Of a stretch of 11,607 bases of DNA, positions 1-7,379 are shown piece by piece (position 1 is the stretch's first letter; every line of letters starts with the position of its first letter). The stretch lies in contig DJTQ01000095.1 in NCBI GenBank assembly GCA_002439285.1, positions 1 to 11,607 on the forward strand. The letters are read 5' to 3'. The position numbers and the translations under genes were made by a program. The stretch is from Paenibacillaceae bacterium UBA6304 (GTDB lineage: Bacteria > Bacillota > Bacilli > Paenibacillales > Paenibacillaceae). Below the pieces are notes generated by a model that was not told where the DNA came from, did no database searches, and was given only the letters and a program-made list of their open reading frames with translations.

Positions 1-109
1 TTTGAGGCCGCGGATATTCCGGAAGTACTCTCTGTGGGTCGATACCCCGCGCCCATCGGGTCTTCAATCCTTCGCCGGCCCTCCAGCCGGTCCGATTCTC
101 CTGCTGCAT
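1..109 (-). CDS. Glycoside hydrolase family 2 protein, N-terminal fragment
   Basis: Only the first 36 codons are in the window; the gene continues past the left edge. The ATG at 109-107 follows a strong ribosome binding site, GGAGGGG, four bases upstream. The peptide contains TRWARGIDP followed by LPEYPRPQ. From memory, a TRWA...LPEYPRPQ stretch opens many Paenibacillus GH2 proteins, just before the sugar-binding jelly-roll domain and its WLNLNG motif. GH2 enzymes hydrolyse beta-linked sugars (beta-galactosidase, beta-glucuronidase, beta-mannosidase and others); the substrate cannot be told from this piece. No signal peptide is visible, which suggests a cytoplasmic enzyme. It is transcribed divergently from the repeat protein at 348. 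The family call rests on one short motif, so it is moderate. Confidence 0.65.
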   Translation of the reverse strand, partial: MQQENRTGWRAGEGLKTRWARGIDPQRVLPEYPRPQ

Positions 110-167
110 GACACCCCTCCATTTTTTTCTTGCTTAATAGCAATTTTAATCTATATTTGTTATTTTG

Positions 168-245
168 ATAATCCATGATTTCTACTTCAATTGCTGCAAA
201 GTCATCGCTGCCGCACCTCCCTCTCTGTATACTCCATGATTTCTA
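168..245. repeat. 17-bp direct repeat, possible operator pair
   Basis: Two copies of ATA-N-TCCATGATTTCTA lie at 168-184 and 229-245. They differ at one position (A or C) and are 61 bp apart. They sit between the divergent GH2 gene and the gene at 348, 60 to 140 bp upstream of the GH2 start. Spaced identical copies upstream of a glycosidase gene would suit a transcription factor such as an AraC-type regulator, but no regulator is encoded here, so this role is an inference. The 238-bp intergenic region holds no gene. Confidence 0.45.
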
Positions 246-268
246 TTTAATGACGCTTTCCCATCTGG

Positions 269-294
269 TGCAACATTTTAAGTCCTTTCCCGTC
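269..294 (+). promoter_or_regulatory. Candidate ECF-sigma promoter (TGCAAC-N16-CGTC)
   Basis: TGCAAC at 269-274 and CGTC at 291-294 are separated by exactly 16 bases. This matches the general pattern of Bacillus extracytoplasmic-function sigma promoters (an AAC-type -35 and a CGTC or CGTA -10). It lies 53 bp upstream of the ATG of the secreted repeat protein, on the same strand. A sigma-A-like -10, TATAAC, at 299-304 overlaps the expected start region but has no good -35. An envelope-stress promoter would suit an exported protein, but this rests on pattern matching alone. Confidence 0.4.
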
Positions 295-347
295 AAAGTA
301 TAACGAACTGAGAACATAACAACATCATCCTACGGAGGACTTAATCT

Positions 348-1589
348 ATGAAAAAGATGAACAAAGCTATCGCCACCGCATCCCTATTGGCTATGACCGC
401 GATTCCGGTAGCCGCATTTGCGCAGGATGTACCGCAGGCAACGAAAATCCCTGATTCCACCCTGGTTCAAAGCCAAACTCAGGTTAAAGTCGTACCGGGT
501 ACGCTGGGCCAAATTACCGACTTCGTCAACGATCAAACCGGAAAGTTCATTACGGTCAAAGGACGCGGACTCGCGCCGGCCGATCAGAGCGAGATGATTC
601 TTGCGATCACTAAAGATACGAAAATCGTGGATGCCAAGGGCAATAAGGTGGCACTAAAGACTATTATAGATGAGCAGAAAGCCATCAAAGCCTTCTACAG
701 TCCTAATATCACAAAAAGTATGCCCGCCCGGGGGACCGCATTGACGCTGGTCGTTCAGGATCAGATGTTTACGGCGATGGACGGCACGGTGACGGAAATC
801 CGGGAAAACGGCATTTTTGTCCAAGGAACCAATATTTATTCCGGACATGAGGACAGCATCGTGTTACATTTTGCGGATAAGACCCAACTTATAGACCAAA
901 ACGGAAAGGCCATCACGACTACCGATATTCAAAAAGGGATGACGGTAAGAGCTTTCTATGGCCCGGCCGTCATGATGAGCCTTCCCGCCCAATCCACGGC
1001 AAATTATGTTGTGGTAAACACAGACATTACAGAAACACCAAGTAAGGAGGCGCCTGGTACGAACGGAGTAATCACGAATATTTCGGAGGACAAGATTACG
1101 GTTGTCGGCCATCCGCTGGAACAAGGCGGTACCAACTATATTTTCTTGAGAGTGGATGAAGAGACGCAAATCGTGGATGAAACCGGCAAAGCCTTAACCA
1201 AAGGAGAACTTAAAGCCGATCAGCGGGTAATCGCCTATTATCCCGAAATCATGATCATGATTTATCCGGCTCAATCCCGTGCCGATAAAATCGTGGTCCA
1301 ATCGGCGGAGACTCCTAAAATTGAAGGAACCGTCCAAGGCTCCGATTTTGCTACAGAGGGTCAAGTTTACGTGAATGTCGGATCCGATGCCTCGAAAGAT
1401 AACGACGTCATTCTGAACATTGTGGAGGACACGGTAATCATTCCGACACTGGACGGAGACACGACGCTTAGAGCCGGCATGAAAATCGTCGCTTACCACT
1501 CGCCTATGATGACCCGGTCGCTTCCGGGCATAACCAACGCTGAATTCGTCATCGTGACGGATGACCAAGATGTAGTAACCCCTCGTTAA
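348..1589 (+). CDS. Secreted four-repeat protein of unknown function
   Basis: A 413-residue protein with a clear signal peptide: a KK/K N-region, a hydrophobic core at about 7-24, and a likely cut after AFA at residue 25. The rest is four diverged repeats of about 80-90 residues, at roughly 51-138, 142-225, 236-319 and 325-405. Each has the same layout: a G-x-(I/V) opening strand, an I-x-V-x-G-like strand, a charged strand ending in DT or ET-x-I-(V/I), a turn, then A-(F/Y)-(Y/H) leading into a short Met- or Ile-rich segment ending in P, and a closing (I/V)VV strand. The signature segments are at 115-127, 202-214, 296-308 and 382-394, for example YHSPMMTRSLPG. The pattern suggests small beta-barrels, somewhat like DUF5666/OB-type repeats, but that is a guess. 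No SLH, LPXTG or lipobox anchor is seen, so the protein is probably released or loosely wall-bound. The start is set by GGAGGA at 334-339, eight bases from the ATG. A terminator follows. Confidence 0.88.
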   Translation: MKKMNKAIATASLLAMTAIPVAAFAQDVPQATKIPDSTLVQSQTQVKVVPGTLGQITDFVNDQTGKFITVKGRGLAPADQSEMILAITKDTKIVDAKGNKVALKTIIDEQKAIKAFYSPNITKSMPARGTALTLVVQDQMFTAMDGTVTEIRENGIFVQGTNIYSGHEDSIVLHFADKTQLIDQNGKAITTTDIQKGMTVRAFYGPAVMMSLPAQSTANYVVVNTDITETPSKEAPGTNGVITNISEDKITVVGHPLEQGGTNYIFLRVDEETQIVDETGKALTKGELKADQRVIAYYPEIMIMIYPAQSRADKIVVQSAETPKIEGTVQGSDFATEGQVYVNVGSDASKDNDVILNIVEDTVIIPTLDGDTTLRAGMKIVAYHSPMMTRSLPGITNAEFVIVTDDQDVVTPR

Positions 1590-1617
1590 GGCCTTTAATA
1601 AGACCTGCTGCAATATA

Positions 1618-1667
1618 CAAAAAAAACCTTCAACCCGCTAGATACGGATTGAAGGTTTTCTTTTTTT
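1618..1667. terminator. Bidirectional intrinsic terminator between convergent genes
   Basis: AAAACCTTCAA (1623-1633) pairs perfectly with TTGAAGGTTTT (1649-1659). After one mismatch the stem continues with three G-C pairs around a 7-base loop (1638-1644). T-rich tracts follow on both strands: 1656-1667 on plus and 1626-1618 read on minus. It lies 29 bp after the stop of the repeat protein, and the stop codon of the convergent protease (1668-1666) falls inside the plus-side T tract, so it serves both genes. Confidence 0.9.
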
Positions 1668-4600
1668 ACTTGGTATACGTCTTGAAGATCCGATACACTA
1701 CTACGGCAGCTTCCGCACGGGTCGTAAAGGTCTCCGCTTCAAAACGGTTGTCGCCTTTGCCTTGCATCAGGCCAAGCCCTACTACCTGGGCCACCGCTTT
1801 CTTGGCCCATTCCTGAATCTTGCCGCTGTCGGTAAATCCGGACAGCTGCGCTTCGGCTGAATCCGTTTTGCCCAAGTACTCCAGCACTCTGGACAAAATG
1901 ACCGCCATTTCTGCGCGTGTAATTTGTTGATCCGGTGCAAAGCTCTTGTTGTCATATCCGCTTACGAATCCTTGGGATACCGCGGTTTGCACAGCGTCGT
2001 AATACCAGCTTCCTTCCTTAACATCACTGAACCGGGCTGCGCCAGCCGCCTCCTTCTCCAGATCCAGCACCCGGATGAGAAGCGCAACGAATTCGGCTCT
2101 CGTTACTTGAGATCCCGGCGCAAATGTCTCCGCGCCTTGGCCGGTAACGATGTCCTTGGAAGCAAGCACTTCAATTTCGTTCACGGCCCAGGCATAGTTC
2201 GAACTTGTCACGTCCGTAAATGCGACGTCCTTAGCCATATACACGTATCGGCCAAAGCCACTCAGACGGAGAACAATTTTGCCGTCGATCAACCGTCCGA
2301 TATGCTGACTAAGTTGTCCTTTTTCGCCGATTTCAATTAGATTGATCTTCTCTCCGTTCAATTGTCCTGCGGCCAGTGCACTTAATGGAATGCTCAATTC
2401 CGCAGGTTTGCTGAAGCTAAGCCCTTCCAGCGGTTTGCCGTCCTTATCCAGAATGGCAAAGTCATAGTACTGACCCAACGGTTTGATCGCCGAGCCGAGG
2501 CTCAAACCGGCCAATAACTTCTTAGTGGCCTCCTCGGTTGCAGGAGTCACTTGCACAAAAGCCGCTTCCGTCGATGTAATTGCCCCCGCCGGCAATGTCA
2601 GCGTCAACCCGTTCGGCAAAGTAACCGTCGTAGGCTCATTCGGCTTGATCGCCGTCTTGACGGCTCCGTTTACGGATGGCGTCTCCGGTTTTGGAGTTGG
2701 GGTAGTTGGAGCCGTTCCGCCACCACCCGTGCTGCCTCCACCGTTACCTCCGTCCCCGCCACCGGGAGTCGAAGCCTTCATAACCGTGACTTCCACGCTT
2801 TGGGTCAATCCTTCATAACTCACTTCCACAGTAGTACGGCCATCTTTCTTACCGCTCACCAGTCCCTTTGTTGCTGTGGCGACAGCCGAATGGGCAACCT
2901 TATATTGCGCCGCTTCCGTCACGTCCGCCACCTTACCATCCGGTCCTTTATAAGTAACCGTCAGTTGCTTGCCGGCTCCTTCTTGGACGGAGACGGACTG
3001 AGGCGTGACGGTAAGAACGGGCTGCTCTTGAATAGTGACCTGGGTGTTTGGCTTAACATGGATGGCAATTTCATTGCCCTCACTATCCAGCAGCTTCAGA
3101 TTGGCAAGCTTAAACTCATATTGCCCAAGCTCGGCTCCGGCGAATTCAAAACTGGCAAGAGAACCATCGCCGATATAACCTTTCGAGGTGTTCAAACTAA
3201 TGGAAAACTCATACCTGCTAGTATTTTCATCGTATTCATATACGCCTTGCGATACGGTCAGCGGCTCAGATGGATTATGCAGTGCCTGATGCTCACTGAG
3301 CTCCGTACTCGGCGTTACAGATTCTAATTTTATCCGATTGCTGTAAAGCAAATCGAATTGTGCGGAATATACCGCGCGGGTAATCGAAAAACTCACGTCC
3401 AGAGGGAATTGTTCATTAGGCAGTACCTTATCAGTTCCAACAATAGGAGCTACAAAATCATTAAAAGTATACTTAGTCGTAGTGAACGGTACCGTCAATC
3501 CGTTTCCTGCCAAATCATAGACGAACACCTCATAGGTGTTATCTCCAGGATAGATCGGAGCCTCTATCGAGAAATTGCCGGCATCGTCGATACTCCCGTC
3601 GAGTTGCAGACCATTTTCTTTGTTCTTCGCCGCAACGCCAATAACCTGACCGATTTCATATCCCAATGGAACCAGCAAGTCGATTAGCAGATCTCCGGTA
3701 ACCTGACCGGAAATCGTTCCCGTCATATTCAGTTTGTCCAAAGTAATACCCGGGTCGTTAAGTTTAGAGACCGGAGCTTGGGTATCAAGGATAAACGGAA
3801 TTGCCTGCTCATCAAGAGGCACGACAGTATCTGGAGAAGTGCCCACCCATGGCATTACAAAGTACATGTTATCCTCTAGATTTGGATTCTTATACCCCTT
3901 CAGGTTATAGCTGCCGATTTCAAAACCATTTGGTGCTTCTACTACATTATCTACCCAATTTCCGTCTAAGCTGTGTACGTCCAGCGAGAAGTACGGATTG
4001 TGTTCATTCACCGTAAACGAAATATCGGTGGCATCAAGCTCCCCATCTCCGTTAGGTGAGAAAATATCAGGAATGATCATTAAATCCGTGACCGCATCAT
4101 ATTCACCGATGGAAATGGCTATCGGCATTTGAATTACATGACCGCTTCCGGTCTCCGTTAAAATTAATTCCCCTTCGTAATAAGCTTCTTTTCCGATGTC
4201 CGGCACTTCCAACGTAACTGTCAAAGAAGTCTGTCCATTAGCCGGCACCGATATTTGATTAACCGATGAAGATAGTCTGATTGGAGATACTCCATACCAT
4301 TTGGCCTCAATTGAGTAAGTGGATGCTTCTCCGGCGATATCTTTGACAATTACTTCACGCTCAACCTTTGAACCATAATTAACGTATCCGAGCGAAAGAC
4401 TGCCTGTATCATAAATCTCCGGCTCTCCTTCGACAAACACGGTCCGCTCCTCCGTCATGGCTACCGCTCTCGCTTCTAGCACCCGATCCAGCGCAACACG
4501 CCCGGCTCCTTGATCCATATGTGGATATTGTTTCCCCGTACGGTCATTGAGCTTGACGGTATTATTCATCATCAAAGCCTTGATTTCATATTGATTTAAG

Positions 4601-6513
4601 TTAGAGTAGTGTTGCTTCAAAAGTGCGGTAACCCCGGCAATATGCGGAGCGGCCATGCTGGTACCGTTCTGCGCTTCATACCAACCTTCATACTCCGGCA
4701 CACTAGAGCGGATGCCGATACCCGGAGCAGAAATGTCCGGTTTGATGTCCAATGAAGGAAGGGAAGGTCCACGCGAACTGAAACCGGCCATAATATCCTG
4801 TTCGATCTTGGCTCCGAATGAAATCTCCAGCGATGGATTAGTCTTGAGCCCCGCTCTGACCTTCTCTCCATCAGCGCCGGAAAGGGCATAGATCGGAATC
4901 GTAATCTTCGCATCTCCAAGCGTCCCGCTCTCCAGAGCTTCAGGTGCATTATTATATATAATGGCTGCCGTTGCGCCTGATTGGATGGCATTCTCGGCCT
5001 TTTCCACAAAGGATATTTCCCCGCGTTTGATAAACGCGATTTTCCCGGCCAGGTCCTTACCGGCATAATCGGCTTCCTTGCCCAATCCGACTTCAACGAG
5101 TCCATAAGCTCCCGTTAAATCTTCGATTCCTTGGGATTTATCAAACGAATCCATAGGAATCTCGTCGTTTGTACCGGAAACTTTCAAAATCGGAGTGTTT
5201 AACGGTGGCTTGGATGCCCCTACTGTAATTGCCAGTTCGGCTGTGCCCGGATCCGTGACGGTAGCTCCACCCGGGCCGCTATTCCCGCTGGATACTACCG
5301 CGATAACGCCGGCTTTCACGGCATTGTTGACAGCAATGGAATCTGCGGACCGCTCGTTATTCGTTTCCGAGCCAAGCGATAAATTGATTACGTCCACTCC
5401 ATCTTCTACAGCTTGCTCGATGCCTGCCATTACGTTATCCGTAGTGCCGCTGCCATAAGGCCCCAGCACCTTATAAGCATAAATTTCCGCTTCCGGAGCT
5501 ACCCCCGTAATTCCTTCCTGGCCGCCAACGCCAGTCCCCCGACCGGCAATGACACCGGAGACGTGGGAACCATGCGATGTCCAATATGGCTTCCCGGTTA
5601 CAGGATGATATTCGGAGGTTTTCGGATCCAGCGCTTTTGCCTTCAAATAATCCTCCTTCGTCGTTTCATAAGGCTCATCATCGTCGTTTACGAAGTCATA
5701 GCCCCAATTACCGCCCGGAATGGCAGTTGCCAAATCGGGATGATCATTGGCAATCCCGGTATCGATGACACCGACCTTAATTCCGCTGCCCTTCACTCCC
5801 TCATCCCAGAACGATTCGCTCCCGATGAATGGAACACTACCTTCTGGAGTTACGACGGTTGCATCCGACTCCGCAGTCGCATACACCGTGTTGTTGGGAT
5901 AAACTGCTTTGACCCCAGGGAGCGTGAGCAGCTCCTCCACCTGATTGGCCGCAATCGTCAATGAAAACCCATTAAAGATTTCCGAATATTCACGGCCGAT
6001 ATCGATATTCAATTTGCTTGCTGCGGACTTTTTGAAATTTTTCTGCTCCAGATTTACTTTTAATTGATGGGATGATACCGAAGATGAACTGGAGCGTGAC
6101 ATATTTTGAAGCTGACCGGCTTCAAATACTTTCACCGGTTCTTCCTGGAGTTCCACGATAACTGAGATTTGCTCGTTGTTGTCTGAAAGTGGTACAAAAT
6201 TTTGAGGTTCCATCGTAGATGATAGTGAGGAGTCTTGCTGTTCGAGCGTTATTTCTTGATCTAGGGGTCTTGAATTTGAGGACTTGCTAAAAGATTGACT
6301 TTGCCTGTCTTGCCGCGTTGTACTGTGATCCAGCCCAATGGTATCAAGGGATACGGCATCCGGGTTTAGCCGTGATATTACCCGACTTGAACCTTGGTTG
6401 TCTTCAGTAGTCGGACCGCTCTCTTGGGCTCCCACAGCTGGAAGAAGCAAGGTAAAGGCCAGAATGAGACTTAATAATGCGGCAATGATTGTTTTATTCG
6501 CTCTCCTACTCAA
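1666..6513 (-). CDS. Vpr-like S8 subtilase with PA, cohesin-like and three SLH domains
   Basis: A 1615-residue exported serine protease. In order: signal peptide 1-29 (cut near VGA-Q); low-complexity Ser/Gln region; I9-type inhibitory propeptide about 114-212, interrupted by a Ser run at 139-148; peptidase S8 domain about 240-680 with Asp251 (VIDTG), His314 (SHGSH), oxyanion Asn411 (SSGNSG) and Ser619 (NGTSMAAPH), so the triad is intact; a PA insert about 455-560; Fn3/Ig-like region about 690-805; an FSPNGDGELD motif at 818-827; Ig-like repeats to about 1015; a cohesin-like beta domain about 1023-1163; a Big_2-like domain about 1166-1247; a Gly/Thr/Pro linker 1249-1280; a ZU5-like region about 1283-1425; and three SLH repeats from 1430 with TRAE at 1471, 1532 and 1598. 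SLH repeats bind the pyruvylated secondary wall polymer, so it should sit on the cell surface. The core resembles B. subtilis Vpr, about half this length. The start is TTG, with GGGAGA seven bases upstream; the nearby ATG at 6521 hits a stop after three codons. Substrate is unknown. Confidence 0.93.
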   Translation of the reverse strand: MSRRANKTIIAALLSLILAFTLLLPAVGAQESGPTTEDNQGSSRVISRLNPDAVSLDTIGLDHSTTRQDRQSQSFSKSSNSRPLDQEITLEQQDSSLSSTMEPQNFVPLSDNNEQISVIVELQEEPVKVFEAGQLQNMSRSSSSSVSSHQLKVNLEQKNFKKSAASKLNIDIGREYSEIFNGFSLTIAANQVEELLTLPGVKAVYPNNTVYATAESDATVVTPEGSVPFIGSESFWDEGVKGSGIKVGVIDTGIANDHPDLATAIPGGNWGYDFVNDDDEPYETTKEDYLKAKALDPKTSEYHPVTGKPYWTSHGSHVSGVIAGRGTGVGGQEGITGVAPEAEIYAYKVLGPYGSGTTDNVMAGIEQAVEDGVDVINLSLGSETNNERSADSIAVNNAVKAGVIAVVSSGNSGPGGATVTDPGTAELAITVGASKPPLNTPILKVSGTNDEIPMDSFDKSQGIEDLTGAYGLVEVGLGKEADYAGKDLAGKIAFIKRGEISFVEKAENAIQSGATAAIIYNNAPEALESGTLGDAKITIPIYALSGADGEKVRAGLKTNPSLEISFGAKIEQDIMAGFSSRGPSLPSLDIKPDISAPGIGIRSSVPEYEGWYEAQNGTSMAAPHIAGVTALLKQHYSNLNQYEIKALMMNNTVKLNDRTGKQYPHMDQGAGRVALDRVLEARAVAMTEERTVFVEGEPEIYDTGSLSLGYVNYGSKVEREVIVKDIAGEASTYSIEAKWYGVSPIRLSSSVNQISVPANGQTSLTVTLEVPDIGKEAYYEGELILTETGSGHVIQMPIAISIGEYDAVTDLMIIPDIFSPNGDGELDATDISFTVNEHNPYFSLDVHSLDGNWVDNVVEAPNGFEIGSYNLKGYKNPNLEDNMYFVMPWVGTSPDTVVPLDEQAIPFILDTQAPVSKLNDPGITLDKLNMTGTISGQVTGDLLIDLLVPLGYEIGQVIGVAAKNKENGLQLDGSIDDAGNFSIEAPIYPGDNTYEVFVYDLAGNGLTVPFTTTKYTFNDFVAPIVGTDKVLPNEQFPLDVSFSITRAVYSAQFDLLYSNRIKLESVTPSTELSEHQALHNPSEPLTVSQGVYEYDENTSRYEFSISLNTSKGYIGDGSLASFEFAGAELGQYEFKLANLKLLDSEGNEIAIHVKPNTQVTIQEQPVLTVTPQSVSVQEGAGKQLTVTYKGPDGKVADVTEAAQYKVAHSAVATATKGLVSGKKDGRTTVEVSYEGLTQSVEVTVMKASTPGGGDGGNGGGSTGGGGTAPTTPTPKPETPSVNGAVKTAIKPNEPTTVTLPNGLTLTLPAGAITSTEAAFVQVTPATEEATKKLLAGLSLGSAIKPLGQYYDFAILDKDGKPLEGLSFSKPAELSIPLSALAAGQLNGEKINLIEIGEKGQLSQHIGRLIDGKIVLRLSGFGRYVYMAKDVAFTDVTSSNYAWAVNEIEVLASKDIVTGQGAETFAPGSQVTRAEFVALLIRVLDLEKEAAGAARFSDVKEGSWYYDAVQTAVSQGFVSGYDNKSFAPDQQITRAEMAVILSRVLEYLGKTDSAEAQLSGFTDSGKIQEWAKKAVAQVVGLGLMQGKGDNRFEAETFTTRAEAAVVVYRIFKTYTK

Positions 6514-6629
6514 ACTCTCATCTCCCTTTTTGGTATATTAGGTATGTCGAATCTAGCTGCCGTACTCTTCTATTCTATAATCCAAAAGAAAAACCTCTAA
6601 TATTTTACAAAAAATATAATAAAAAATTA

Positions 6630-6658
6630 TTTAGACATAATATTACATTTCATGACAA
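6630..6658 (-). promoter_or_regulatory. Possible sigma-A promoter of the subtilase
   Basis: Read on the minus strand, TTGTCA (6658-6653, 5 of 6 to consensus) is followed after 17 bases by TCTAAA (6635-6630, 4 of 6). This would give a leader of about 110 bases before the TTG start. The surrounding DNA is very AT-rich, where chance matches are common. Confidence 0.3.
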
Positions 6659-6721
6659 ACTTCGTATACAACTAGTCTAATAAGAGTGAACAATTGGCTT
6701 AAGTTTCTCTCAATAGTCACC

Positions 6722-6745
6722 ATAGCGGACTTTTTGGGCCTTATT
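6722..6745 (-). repeat. Intergenic palindromic element, copy 1
   Basis: A 24-bp element that matches the copy at 6843-6866 in inverted orientation at 21 of 24 positions by eye. Its core on the plus strand is GGACTTTTTGGGCC, bounded by ATAG and TTAT. Together with the 6843 copy it brackets about 145 bp, like a pair of terminal inverted repeats. Confidence 0.6.
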
Positions 6746-6771
6746 CCCCAAAAATCAGGACTTTGCTTACT

Positions 6772-6796
6772 AATAAGGTCCTTTCGGGGCCCTATT
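6772..6796. repeat. Intergenic palindromic element, copy 2 (hairpin)
   Basis: The arms AATAAGGTCC and GGGCCCTATT pair at 9 of 10 positions (one of them G-T) around the loop TTTCG. It shares the AATAAGG...CCTTT...GGG...CTATT layout with the neighbouring copies and lies between the inverted pair at 6722 and 6843. A weaker related stretch with AGGACTTT lies just before it, at 6751-6776. Confidence 0.5.
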
Positions 6797-6841
6797 AATC
6801 CCTTTTTCGCTTGTAATTGGTTTTTAAACTCCCAACCTGCA

Positions 6842-6868
6842 AAATAAGACCCTAAAAGTCCTCTATTT
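6842..6868 (+). repeat. Intergenic palindromic element, copy 3
   Basis: A 27-bp element bounded by AAATA and TATTT with core CCCTAAAAGTCC. Its inner 24 bases match the reverse complement of the 6722 copy at 21 of 24 positions, and it matches the copy at 6892-6918 at 20 of 27. Confidence 0.6.
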
Positions 6869-6891
6869 CCCTCCAATGGCTGACCTTCACG

Positions 6892-6918
6892 AAATAGCGC
6901 CCCTAAAGTCCCTTATTT
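6892..6918 (+). repeat. Intergenic palindromic element, copy 4
   Basis: A 27-bp element in the same orientation as copy 3, again bounded by AAATA and TTATTT with core CCCCTAAAGTCCC. It starts 50 bp after the start of copy 3. The equal length and shared ends argue for a real repeat family and not AT-rich noise. Confidence 0.55.
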
Positions 6919-6997
6919 CTCTTGCCAGTCGAGGTGATGAGCATCAGTAGGTGTGCGGATAACTTTGAATCGAAATCACTTCACAATCTCGCCTATC

Positions 6998-7046
6998 GTC
7001 CATCCTCAATGGACAAAACATTAAAATGTCCACCTGAAAGTGGACA
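6998..7046. other. Two adjacent hairpins sharing a GTCCA stem
   Basis: GTCCAT (6998-7003) pairs with ATGGAC (7009-7014) around 5 bases. TGTCCAC (7027-7033) pairs perfectly with GTGGACA (7040-7046) around CTGAAA. The arms are interchangeable (TGGACA at 7010-7015 can also pair with TGTCCA at 7027-7032), so alternative folds are possible. No T tract follows on the plus strand, so a simple terminator is unlikely. They could be operator sites or part of a transcript; neither is shown. Confidence 0.45.
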
Positions 7047-7287
7047 CCCAGGGTATATCCCTCATCAAGCTCAAATATCCATATCTAGCTCCAAATCAAC
7101 TCCAAACTACTATATGCGGAATAGCCAATAGGTTAAAGAAAATACCTTTACATAAAAGGGGAGTCCACCATTTGAAAGACATTTCGCTAGAATAGTCCAT
7201 CTCAGAGAGACAAGAGTAGGATTGAGCTCATCCGAGCCGATCAAAACCGGACCGTGCCCAGCCGAACCGGGCCCGATCCGCCCCAGC

Positions 7288-7331
7288 GCAAAAAAGCCCT
7301 CACACAACCAACAGGTTGCATAAGGGGCTTT
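7288..7331 (-). terminator. Intrinsic terminator of yojF-bshB2
   Basis: Read on the minus strand, a long stem starts AAAGCCC and ends GGGCTTT, with ten further pairs (some G-T) after a single bulged C, closed by the four-base loop TGTT. Six T residues (7295-7290) follow directly. It begins about 50 bases after the bshB2 stop codon. Confidence 0.85.
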
Positions 7332-7379
7332 ACTTTGCTTAGCCTCTCTCGTCTGCGTAAACTACTTTCGTGCCGAGAG

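Larger units (their letters stand above)
6514..7289. other. Long intergenic region without a convincing gene
   Basis: About 780 bp between the subtilase start and the terminator of bshB2. The open frames here, such as 6643-6876 minus and 6922-7131 plus, lack ribosome binding sites and protein-like composition. The region holds an AT-rich part (6580-6680), a cluster of related imperfect palindromes (6721-6918), two hairpins with a shared stem (6998-7046), and a GC-rich patch of CCGA/CCGG-like words at about 7228-7282. Nothing further was recognised between 7047 and 7227. Confidence 0.6.

Noticed and set aside
182..205. Seven-codon frame on the minus strand (ATG to TAG) with GGAGG ten bases upstream, a possible leader peptide before the GH2 gene.
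   Set aside because: It is very short, its stop lies in the direct repeat, and no attenuator structure was seen behind it. Chance cannot be excluded.
250..265. A stretch read on minus as GGGAAAGCGTCATT, resembling half of a catabolite (cre) site.
   Set aside because: Only one half fits the cre consensus; the second half is missing.
2551..3327. Open frame of 258 codons on the plus strand, antisense to the subtilase.
   Set aside because: It is antisense to the linker and Ig-like coding sequence, His/Arg-rich, and has no ribosome binding site.
4617..5105. Open frame of 162 codons on the minus strand inside the subtilase.
   Set aside because: It is a shadow in another frame of the PA and catalytic region, Arg/Pro-rich and without a ribosome binding site.
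6643..6876. Open frame on the minus strand, 77 codons.
   Set aside because: It runs through the palindromic repeats, has no ribosome binding site and no recognisable protein pattern.
6922..7131. Open frame on the plus strand, 69 codons.
   Set aside because: It has no convincing ribosome binding site, covers the two hairpins, and its composition is not protein-like.
7228..7282. GC-rich patch of CCGA/CCGG-like words, considered as a repeat array.
   Set aside because: The words have no constant length or spacing, so it is not a supported repeat or CRISPR.
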